64,000 nucleotides of DNA, taken from assembly GCA_963843285.1 (NCBI GenBank), contig CAWJJO010000022.1:143696-207695 (forward strand). The letters run 5' to 3'. The notes under the pieces are model-generated. The model was not told the DNA's origin and did no database searches. It saw only the letters and a program-made list of their open reading frames with translations. This DNA comes from CAZDDB01 sp963843285. GTDB taxonomy: Bacteria > Acidobacteriota > HRBIN11 > JAKEFK01. The translations under genes and the position numbers were made by a program. Below are positions 42,709-51,272 of this stretch, piece after piece (position 1 is the stretch's first letter; each line of letters begins with the position of its first letter).

Positions 42709-45700
42709 CTAAAATCTCAGATCCCAGTCCAGTATCCAGCCCATGATGCGACCGTCGAGTGAGCAAGAGATTACGTACTCACCGTACGGCGTTATTCTTA
42801 CAGCGACCACAGTATACTTGTGCGCTTCCAGAGTCAGCAAGCACTCGCCGGATGTAAGATCCCACAGCTTGGTAGTATTATCCTCCCCGCCTGTCACCGC
42901 GCATCTTTCTTCATAGTCCATGTCGATCGAGGTCACGCCGAAACGTTGTGCTTGAGCTGACCAGAAACATGCGCCTGAAGCGAGATTCCAGTATTTTAAC
43001 GTCCCGTCTTCGCTCACTGAAAGTAGATGGTTGCCACCACGGTTGATGGCCAGAGCTCGAACGGGACCTTGATGTGCTTGAAATTCGGCGGAACACTTTC
43101 GGCTCGCCGTGAGCCAAATTTGGATTCTGCCGTCTTCCGTTCCTGCTGCGGCAAAGGAGGCATCGCCACTCAACGATAAAGATTGGAGAGTCGCGCCAGA
43201 ATTCATGATGCCGTTCGCTTGGCCGGTTGTCAGATCGTAAAACTGGGCTGAGCCAGATCCGCGATTTGACAGCCCATATTTTCCGTCTCCACTGATCGCC
43301 ACCAAAGTCACGGGCGCAGGCCCCTGGAAACGTTGGAGACAACGGTGCTGATCGAGATTCCACAAAGCGAGAACTCCGTCATCCCCGCCGGAAAGTCCGT
43401 AATTCTCGATTCCCTCGCTGACGGCAACAGCCCTTACTGCGCCCGCATGCGCTGGGTTTCCGCCAACGGCAAATGCCGATATCCAAGTCTAAGAGCGCCA
43501 GACTGCCGTCTTCGCGACCGGCAAACGCGCAGTTGGTATGGCGGCTGATCGCGAATGCATTCCCCCAGTAGTCTTCAGCCATGGGTAGTTGATTTGAAGA
43601 AGCCTTTGAAAGCCCCAGTGCAGAATCGCCTTCTACTCGAGTTTTCTGCACAGCGGAACGGAACCGTTCACGCGGTATGTGAGGATAGAGTTGCGTCCAC
43701 AAAGAAAGCGCGGCCTCTTCGTGTCCCGGCACCGACCTAGCGGAACGAAGCCGTTGTGCGGCCAGTTGTATTTGGCCGTCTTCAAGAGCCTTACTGGCTG
43801 CGGAAATGTGCATCCTATATTCGCTTTGGGCAGATACGGCTTTGCTCCCTGATGAAGCCCGAGAAATGATCATTGGCGCTGCAAATTTCTTTTCTATAAA
43901 ACCGATTTCCCAAATTTTGATCGTGCCATCTGCTCCAGCAGACAACAGACACCTCCCATTCTCGCTGACATCCATGGAAATCGTCTTGACGGGATCTCCC
44001 GGGAAGTTATGTAAACAACGTCCGGTCTCTGTCTCCCACAGACTGATCCTTCCCTGGCAGCCGGCGATGACATAATCTCCATACGGTGTCCAGGCCAGGG
44101 CATTTATTACGTAAGGATGTTCCCCAAAGATTCGTATTCTCTTGCCGGTGGATAAGTCCCAAAGTACAACAGTTTTTTGATAATCTTCTTGAACAGACAC
44201 TGCATATCTTCCATCTCTGCTGACGCGAGCGACCAGTACCATAGGTGAGCCTTTTAGCCGTTGCTTCACTTCGCCTGTCGCGAGATCTCGAACCGACAAC
44301 ATATCTGGGTGAATCATTCCGGGATCGTAGCTCCCGATGAGAATTGTATGAGTTCCCGGAATAAAGCCTGCGTAATTGATTTCTCCTACCAAACCCTCGG
44401 AATAGCTCTTCAAGCACTCCCAGCTGCGAGTGTCCCATATTTTAAGAACTTGGTAATCGTGGCCCGATACCAGATATCGGCCGTCCGGGCTGATATCAAG
44501 TGTACGCACTGTTCCCAGGCTGCCGTCGTAGTGTTGGGAGGCGCCTCTAAGATCCAAAATTTTCACGCACACGCCGGAGGCCAAGCCCCAGACCCGAATC
44601 GTGTCTCCTCCGGAAACAGCGTAGCGGCCATCCGGCGTAAAACACACAGCCTTCACCGCTGACTGGTGTCCTTCAAAAGTGAGCAAACAACTCGAAGTCT
44701 TTACCTCCCAAAGTTTGACAGCATAATCGGATGCCCCGGACAGTAGATAGTTTCCCTTGGGATGGAATCGCGCAGAATGAACAGCACCTGTATGTCCCGT
44801 GAGCGTGTACAGAAGTTTTGCAGAATAAGGTAAGTGGGCCCGGCTGACTGCGCCGACAGAGTTCAGAATGCTTTGGCTCGCTTGGGCCGGAACGATTTTC
44901 TCAAGGCTTTCGATTGCTTTCTGATAATTGCCGCTCTCGGCGAGGAACAGTGCCAGTATATAATCTGGCTTCCACCCCTCTGAATTCGCTTTTCTGACGT
45001 CTTGAATCTTTTTGTTAAACTCATCGTAAGTCAATCGCCCCGAGCGCCAGCAGGCCAGACCATAATTGAACATGGAATCTGGATGCGAAGTCTCTACAGA
45101 AAGCGCTTCATTCCAGCTTCGTTCCGCCTCCTCTCGAAAACCAAGGGAAAAAAGCGAAACTGCACGGTTATTCAGACTGTCTGCCCGTAAATTCAAACTC
45201 TCAGGTTTTGTACGCTGATACGAATCGCCGGAAAGCCCAGCATAGATATCGACTAGAATTCCTGCGATCTCATCCATATCGTTGGGCCGGTCATTGGGAT
45301 GGTGTGAAAAGCATCCCCTAAGAACTTCAGCAACTGAGGACGGCATTGCGGCGGTTGAGCCGTCTTTAGCCCCTGATTCCCAATAAGATTCCAGACCGTT
45401 CATCGCCAAAGGTCCTAAATACCAAGTCACTTTGCCGGTGAACATCTCAAGAACGGAAAGTCCCCAGGACCAGATATCCGTTTTGCGTGAAAGCAGCTGA
45501 TGATCGGCTTGTTCGGGTGAGCAATAAGCTCGAGTCATTCCCGCAGTACTCACAAGAATATCTTTCTTGTCCCCGCCAATTCGCTCGAAAATATCTCCTG
45601 CTTCAAATCTTGCCTTTGCGAGACCAAGTCCGCAACCTTCGCTGTTCCGTCAGGTAACATCATCACATTCGCAGGCTTGATATCCTGATGAACAATTCCC

Positions 45701-46265
45701 TGCTCATGCGCATAATGCAGACCCCAGGCAAACTGAATTGCGACATCCAAAATTCGAAGGACTGCCTGGCGCGGTCTCCTTCGTAGAATTTCCGAGTTCG
45801 AATCCAGTCCAGGAGGCTTCCGCCATCCGCATATTCTGCGAAGACTCGTGGAATTCCGCCCAACACCTGAACTAGGTAGCAGCTGACGATATGCGGGTGC
45901 AGGCCGATTCTCACCCATGTTTGTGCTTCGCGGACGAAATTATTCCTGCCGCCTGGCTTTGAAAAGATTTGAGGTTTCGGACTCTTCATGGCGACATCAA
46001 GATCCCATCCCCTGTGATGAATCTTGTACACCTTACCCATACCTCCTTCGCCGAGAACACCTTTCACTTCATAAAGGTCCAACAGCACGTCCCCTTCTTT
46101 CAAATCAGAAGGAACTTCGCTTTCTGCGTATGCCTTGGCGGCGGCGTCCGCCGTGGAAACCGGTTTTTCTAATTCATTAGTAGACAGATTTGTTCCGCAC
46201 TGCGGGCAAAAAGGGAAGGCTTGCATCATCGGTGTGCCGCAGTTCGTGCAGTGCTTGTAGGGCAT
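42709..46265 (-). pseudogene. Zinc-ribbon Ser/Thr kinase with WD40 repeats, three frameshifts
   Basis: Read through three single-base frame changes (about 45765, 45625 and 43462), the product is about 1180 residues. It has a zinc ribbon (CTNC 6-9, CPQC 20-23), a kinase domain (GEGGMGKVY, AMK, catalytic loop HQDIKPAN, activation segment DLG), a TPR-like region and about 14 WD40 repeats ('GHTGAVHSARFHPKGNYLLSG'-type). The kinase is non-RD (Gln in place of Arg) and has DLG in place of DFG, but keeps the catalytic Asp. The DLG stretch appears only if one base is restored in a G-run near 45625. No repeat is lost at any break, which favours sequence error over decay. Probably a cytoplasmic scaffold kinase paired with the zinc-ribbon protein just downstream. 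Confidence 0.82.
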
Positions 46266-46288
46266 TTTGGGATGTCCTTCCGGTCCGA

Positions 46289-46708
46289 CTAATCAAGCAG
46301 TGGTCGCATGCGCGCGGAAGATTCGTCGAGCAGAAGACCGTCGGCGTCGCCGTCAGGCTGCTCTTCGACCAAAAAGCGCTCGCCGCTGGGTCGGACAAGC
46401 ACATAGGCATAGGGGTTCATGGAGCCATCGTGGTGAGCGACGTCCTCGCCCATTTGCCTCGCTAGCTCCCTGGCAAGAGCTTTGACGGTTGGTACTATAA
46501 CGCGTTTCGGATCGATGTAGAATTCGATACGCAAGCGGAAGCCGATCACCGAAGCCAGGGCCTCGAGTCGCACCGCCGGGTCCGCATCCTCTATCAAACC
46601 ACGCACCTGCTCGATCGGGAGGTCCAGGGCTGCGGCGACCGCGGCGCGGAGGCGATCCCAGCCCGAGAAGGCCCGTACATAAAGCAAGAGCATGGCGCGT
46701 TCGGTCAT
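46289..46708 (-). CDS. Unknown protein, second gene of a coupled G+C-rich pair
   Basis: 139 residues from the ATG at 46708, which overlaps the upstream stop as ATGA; longer in-frame starts run over the upstream gene. Helical N-terminal half ('LRAAVAAALDLPIEQVRGLIEDADPAVRLEALASVIG'), then a beta-rich part ('RLRIEFYIDPKRVIVP') and an acidic C-terminus. No motif recognised, no membrane segment. Base composition is clearly G+C-richer than the flanking kinase and opcA genes, pointing to acquisition from elsewhere. Tight coupling of two small genes recalls toxin-antitoxin or partner-chaperone pairs, but nothing in the sequence shows that. Confidence 0.65.
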   Translation of the reverse strand: MTERAMLLLYVRAFSGWDRLRAAVAAALDLPIEQVRGLIEDADPAVRLEALASVIGFRLRIEFYIDPKRVIVPTVKALARELARQMGEDVAHHDGSMNPYAYVLVRPSGERFLVEEQPDGDADGLLLDESSARMRPLLD

Positions 46709-47028
46709 CGTCCAGACCTTGTTGTCTCGTCCGCTTGCAGGCTTATGATCTCCTGCTCGAGCAGCGCAGCAAACGCGACTTGACGTTCGGCGAAGGTGCG
46801 AAGACGCGCCAGGCTCCCATCGTCGCGGGTGTGCTCGATCGCGGCGCGGGTGTCGCGGAGGCCTGCGCGGAGACGCTCCAGTACGGCCGCCCAATTGCCG
46901 CTGTCGTTCTGAACAAGCGCCAATGCGTCGGCGATGATGAATGCGATTAGCCCCGCATCCTTGTCGTAGTTTCGACCGAGATGATCCTCGATCATTTCCT
47001 TCAACTGGCGAGCGCGATCGCTGCCCAT
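46705..47028 (-). CDS. Unknown protein, first gene of a coupled G+C-rich pair
   Basis: 107 residues with a good GGAGG five bases before the ATG. Almost wholly alpha-helical by composition ('GLIAFIIADALALVQNDSGNWAAVLERLRAGLRDTRAAIEHTR'), soluble, no family recognised. Its stop overlaps the start of the next gene by four bases. The 116 bases upstream (47029-47144, to the end of opcA) hold no further gene and no strong promoter. The pair separates the kinase-WD40 gene from the pentose phosphate operon and looks inserted. Confidence 0.65.
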   Translation of the reverse strand: MGSDRARQLKEMIEDHLGRNYDKDAGLIAFIIADALALVQNDSGNWAAVLERLRAGLRDTRAAIEHTRDDGSLARLRTFAERQVAFAALLEQEIISLQADETTRSGR

Positions 47029-47144
47029 CGAACCTCCAAGCGCTTCAGCTACTCGCGTGCGCCTATTACGGGAGATTGTTTTTTCTCAAGTGCCGTTTCG
47101 AGCCGCGTCGTTGCATCTGGATCGTTTCACTGTGTTAGTGAATC

Positions 47145-48238
47145 CTACGCGAGGTTGGTGAGAAAGCTCAATGCCTGTTCGTAGACACGATCATGGCCGA
47201 GGATTTCCAGTTCTCTTGCGATCAAATGCGCTTCGGATCCCGGATCCAGATTCGTGACATATGCAGCAGAACCCAGGCCATCCACGATCGCACGGCCGGA
47301 CAGGTGTGTTCGACCTTCCGCAACCGTTACTTCGAATCGCGCGCCGTCCGTATGGAGTTTTACGGTATCTGAATTCCGGCGCCGGCGCCTGCAATGGCTT
47401 CGATTCGGACCGTCCGGTTGTCTGTTTGCAGATCCATCGCAAATCCGGTCGGCGATGTTGCCACTTTGGATGTGAGATTCCACTTCAGGCGGCTTGCCAG
47501 CCAGGAGGCAATCAGAAGGCTCTGCCCGGAAGTGGTACTACCGGTGATACCACCTTCAATTTCTACTTTGTGGATACGCCCAAGATGAGGTCGATTATCC
47601 GGAACATCGTATAAACGCGCGATCGACAAACGCCACGGACCAAGTCTTGCCCAGTTCAAATCACTGAATGAGGCTGCGAGTTTTTCCTGTTCCATGAGAC
47701 GACCGAGCTCTTTCAATCCTTGCTGTGGAGAAGCAAAGTAAGCCGAGTCGATGATGATACGATCACATGTTTCCAGTAAATCAAGAAACAGACGATCGTC
47801 AAAGCGCATGGCATCACGCCACCAGAACACAGAGGGAAGATCGGGTACAAGAAGAGGACGAACAATACTGGGAACGCGTGCCAGAGTATCTCCTTCTGCG
47901 CGCACTACAATCTGTTCACAGCAGACTTGTTTGCGGCCGCCTCCGGAAAGATGACAGAGCGCATTTACCCAGGCATTGATCGAATGCTCTTTCGATTCCG
48001 GTTTTGGAAGCAATAGAAACATGCGGGCCGGATGCTGAACGGAAATATCAGCCATGATCCCGGTCACTTCGTGTTCTGCCCGGTCGCCTGGCGCGTACGC
48101 AATCAGATTCAATACGCACGATCTGACAACCGACTGCTGTCCTTCCTTCTGACTTGACTCCGTGTTCTCCGTCCACAACCGCTTCAGTTCCTTCTGGATC
48201 GCACCTACGTCCGCTCCCGTTAGCGTTTCCATCTTCAC
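47145..48238 (-). CDS. opcA: OpcA, glucose-6-phosphate dehydrogenase assembly protein, one frameshift
   Basis: The first frame gives 292 residues ('VLNLIAYAP', 'PSVFWWRDAMRF', 'ASWLASRLKW') and stops at 47360. The next frame adds some 70 residues ('NSDTVKLHTDGARFEVTV', 'ARELEILGHDRVYEQAL') to a stop at 47145, giving the usual OpcA length of about 360. The change falls in a GGCGCC-rich repeat near 47375, where one base is easily lost or gained. OpcA supports assembly and activity of glucose-6-phosphate dehydrogenase in actinobacteria and cyanobacteria. It follows zwf by 21 bases, the usual arrangement. Confidence 0.85.
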
Positions 48239-48259
48239 GCCTCCATCCTCTTTTCCGCC

Positions 48260-49792
48260 TTATGGTTTGCGCCAGCGGCGGCCTTCCCGTTCCAGGAAAT
48301 CATCCGCCTCTTTCGGTCCCCATTCTCCAGCGGCATAGTTCGGGAAACTTTTCGCGGGTTCTTTCCATTTTTCGATGACCGGCATCACCAATTCCCACGA
48401 TCTCTCTACCATATCACCGCGCGCAAAGAGGGTTGAATCGCCAAGCATTCCATCCAGAAGCAGGCGTTCATATGCTTCGGGAGAGCGTTTCGCGAAAGAT
48501 GTCCCGTACTGGAAATCCATGTTGACTGTACGAATATTGACCGCTTGTCCCGGAAGCTTTGCGCCGAATTTCAGAGAAATCCCTTCGTCCGGCTGAACAC
48601 GGATGATCAGGAAATTCGGTTCCAAATCTCCCACTCGCCGTGTCTGCTTGAATAGCGAGTGAGGCGGACGGCGGAACTGGATCGCGATCTCTGAAACGCG
48701 CCGTGGAAGCCGCTTTCCGGAACGCAGGTAGAACGGAACATCAGCCCATCTCGAATTGTCGATTACTACCCTTAGCGCGGCGTACGTTTCGGTGTTGGAA
48801 TTGGGATTGACACCGTGTTCCTGGCGGTATCCGATCGCCTTCTTTCCGCCCACCGCTCCTTCTCCATATTGACCGCGAACGGCGAACTGATCCACCTCAT
48901 CGATGGTGAACTCGCGGATCGCGCGAGTGACTTTTGTTTTTTCATCACGGATCGAATTTGCGTCCATAGCCACAGGCTGCTCCATCGCCACCAGGGTCAT
49001 CACCTGCATCAAGTGGTTCTGGATCATGTCGCGAAAGGCGCCTGATGTCTCGTAATAACCTCCACGATTTTCCACGCCGATGCTTTCTGCGGCCGTGATT
49101 TGAATGTGTTGGATGAACTGGCGATTCCAGAGCGGTTCGAAAATGCCGTTTGCGAAACGCAATACCATCACATTCTGCACCGTCTCTTTTCCGAGATAGT
49201 GATCGATACGATAAATCTGGTCTTCTTGAAACACTTTCAGGCAGTCGTGGTTTAGTTTTTTTGCGCTTTCCAGATCGCGGCCAAACGGCTTTTCGATAAT
49301 GATGCGTCTCCACCCTCCGTTCTCCGCGCGGCTTTGACCATGCGCCCCCAACTGGGCAACAATGGGGCCGTACAGCGATGGCGGAGTGGAAAGATAGAAC
49401 AACCTGTTACCCGATGTTCCGCGCTCGCGGTCAATCTGATCGAGAAGGGCAGCGAGATTTTCATAGCTCTTTGAATCCCCGGGGTCGGTTGGACAGTAAT
49501 ACAGCCCGGCAATAAAGTTTTCTAATTCGGTAGAATCGACACCTGTGTCGGCAAACTCCTTGAGAGCATCGCTCATTGCGTTGCGAAACGCTTCGTGGGA
49601 CAGAGGTGTACGGGCACTCCCCACGATGGAAAAGCCTGAGGCAACCAGATTTTGCTGGGCAAGACTGTAGAGAGCCGGCACGAGTTTGCGTTTTGTGAGA
49701 TCGCCCGAAGCGCCGAAGATGATTACCGTGCACGGTTCGGCGCCTTTTTGGAGCCGCACACCTTCGCTGAGCGGGTTTTTGTATCCTTCCAT
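48260..49792 (-). CDS. zwf: Glucose-6-phosphate 1-dehydrogenase
   Basis: 510 residues, normal length. NADP-binding 'FGASGDLTKRKLVPALY' (about 26-42) and the substrate site 'RIDHYLGKETVQN' (about 195-207) are intact. It oxidises glucose 6-phosphate to 6-phosphogluconolactone, the first step of the oxidative pentose phosphate pathway and a main source of NADPH. It is third in the operon tal-pgi, gnd, zwf, opcA, ten bases after gnd. A separate phosphogluconolactonase gene was not seen; that step can be spontaneous or encoded elsewhere. Confidence 0.97.
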   Translation of the reverse strand: MEGYKNPLSEGVRLQKGAEPCTVIIFGASGDLTKRKLVPALYSLAQQNLVASGFSIVGSARTPLSHEAFRNAMSDALKEFADTGVDSTELENFIAGLYYCPTDPGDSKSYENLAALLDQIDRERGTSGNRLFYLSTPPSLYGPIVAQLGAHGQSRAENGGWRRIIIEKPFGRDLESAKKLNHDCLKVFQEDQIYRIDHYLGKETVQNVMVLRFANGIFEPLWNRQFIQHIQITAAESIGVENRGGYYETSGAFRDMIQNHLMQVMTLVAMEQPVAMDANSIRDEKTKVTRAIREFTIDEVDQFAVRGQYGEGAVGGKKAIGYRQEHGVNPNSNTETYAALRVVIDNSRWADVPFYLRSGKRLPRRVSEIAIQFRRPPHSLFKQTRRVGDLEPNFLIIRVQPDEGISLKFGAKLPGQAVNIRTVNMDFQYGTSFAKRSPEAYERLLLDGMLGDSTLFARGDMVERSWELVMPVIEKWKEPAKSFPNYAAGEWGPKEADDFLEREGRRWRKP

Positions 49793-49802
49793 AGACTAAC
49801 TC

Positions 49803-51242
49803 CTACCGCTTGATATCCGTTCCAGTGATTTCGACCCAGTCCGTATGCATCGGAGCCTTTCCCGGTTGATCCACGCGTTCATACAGATGGGATCCGAAGA
49901 AATCGCGTTGTGCTTGTGTGAGATTTTGCGGCAGATCGGCGGTGCGATACATATCGAAATAATTGAGACTGGCAGACATTGCCAGCAGCGGAATCCCCAT
50001 GGTTTGCGCGATCGAAACTGCCTGGCGCCAACGCGGTTGCGCTTCTGCCACCCATGCTTTGAAGTCGGGATCCATTAACAGATTGGGCAGATCCGGTTTC
50101 CGTTTGTATGCTTGCCGGATCTTATCCAGGAACTGCGCGCGGATGATGCAGCCGCCTTTCCAAATTCGGCTCAGCTCTCCCAGATCGATGTTCCATTTAT
50201 ATTCATCGGAGCCTGCGCGAATCAGCGCCATGCCTTGAGCATACGAGCAGATCTTGCTTGCATACAGGGCATCATGAACGGCTTGAATCAGATCTTGCTT
50301 GCTGCCCGTATATTTGCCGGATGTTGCCAGCGGAATTTCCTTGTTTGCTTTTACACGTTCATCTTTCAATCCGGATAGAACGCGCGCTTCGATGGCGGCA
50401 TGAATTGTAGGAATCGCAATCCCCAAGTCCAGCGCAACCCACGAAGTCCACCGGCCTGTTCCTTTTTGACCCGCCTTATCCAGAATCAAATCTACAAGCG
50501 GCTTGCCTGTTTCATTGTCTTTTACGGTAAAAATTTTGGCAGTGATTTCGATCAAGAAGGAGTTGAGAGAGCCTTCGTTCCATTTTCCAAAAACATCCGC
50601 CAGCTCATTTGCGCCAAGCCCCGCAGCTCGTCGCAGGATGTCATACGCTTCCGCGATCAACTGCATGTCGCCGTATTCAATTCCATTGTGGACCATCTTT
50701 ACATAGTGACCCGCGCCATCCGGACCGCAATAGGTGACACACGGGCCTTCCACTTTTGCCGAGATCGCTTCAAAGATCGGACGCAGCTCGTTCCACGCTT
50801 CGATTTTGCCGCCAGGCATGATCGAAGGTCCCCACAACGCGCCCGTTTCACCGCCGGAAACACCTGTCCCTGCAAAGCGAAATCCCTGCGCTGCCAGCTC
50901 CGCTTCGCGGCGTCGCGTATCCTGGAAGTAGGAATTGCCGCCATCAATAATGATGTCCCCCTGTTCCAGATACGGCTTGAGCAAGTTGACCGTCCAGTCC
51001 ACAGCCTCGCCCGCTTTGACCATCATCATGATCCTGCGCGGACGTTCGAGCATTTTCATGAATTCCTCAACGGTTTTTGCGCCGTAGATCTTCTTTCCTT
51101 TCGCGTCCTTGTTCAGGAAATCATCGACCGCATCGCCTCTGCGGGCCCAAATGGCCACCGGAAATCCGTTGCGCTCGATATTCAAGATGAGATTTTGTCC
51201 CATCACACCAAGACCCATCATTCCAAATTTGGCTGTAGGCAT
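49803..51242 (-). CDS. gnd: 6-phosphogluconate dehydrogenase, decarboxylating
   Basis: 479 residues, normal length for the NADP-dependent dimeric enzyme. N-terminal 'GMMGLGVMGQNLILNI' (about 7-22), the substrate motif 'GVSGGETGALWGPSIMPGG' (about 128-146) and the C-terminal 'RDFFGSHLYERVD' tail are present. It converts 6-phosphogluconate to ribulose 5-phosphate, CO2 and NADPH. It lies between tal-pgi (30-base gap) and zwf. Confidence 0.97.
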   Translation of the reverse strand: MPTAKFGMMGLGVMGQNLILNIERNGFPVAIWARRGDAVDDFLNKDAKGKKIYGAKTVEEFMKMLERPRRIMMMVKAGEAVDWTVNLLKPYLEQGDIIIDGGNSYFQDTRRREAELAAQGFRFAGTGVSGGETGALWGPSIMPGGKIEAWNELRPIFEAISAKVEGPCVTYCGPDGAGHYVKMVHNGIEYGDMQLIAEAYDILRRAAGLGANELADVFGKWNEGSLNSFLIEITAKIFTVKDNETGKPLVDLILDKAGQKGTGRWTSWVALDLGIAIPTIHAAIEARVLSGLKDERVKANKEIPLATSGKYTGSKQDLIQAVHDALYASKICSYAQGMALIRAGSDEYKWNIDLGELSRIWKGGCIIRAQFLDKIRQAYKRKPDLPNLLMDPDFKAWVAEAQPRWRQAVSIAQTMGIPLLAMSASLNYFDMYRTADLPQNLTQAQRDFFGSHLYERVDQPGKAPMHTDWVEITGTDIKR

Positions 51243-51272
51243 CGTGCTTCTCCTTGCTTTGCTATCAAAATT

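Noticed and set aside
46735..47184. Plus-strand ORFs opposite the G+C-rich pair
   Set aside because: High G+C favours long spurious ORFs. The minus-strand frames have ribosome-binding sites and ATGA coupling, the plus-strand ones do not.
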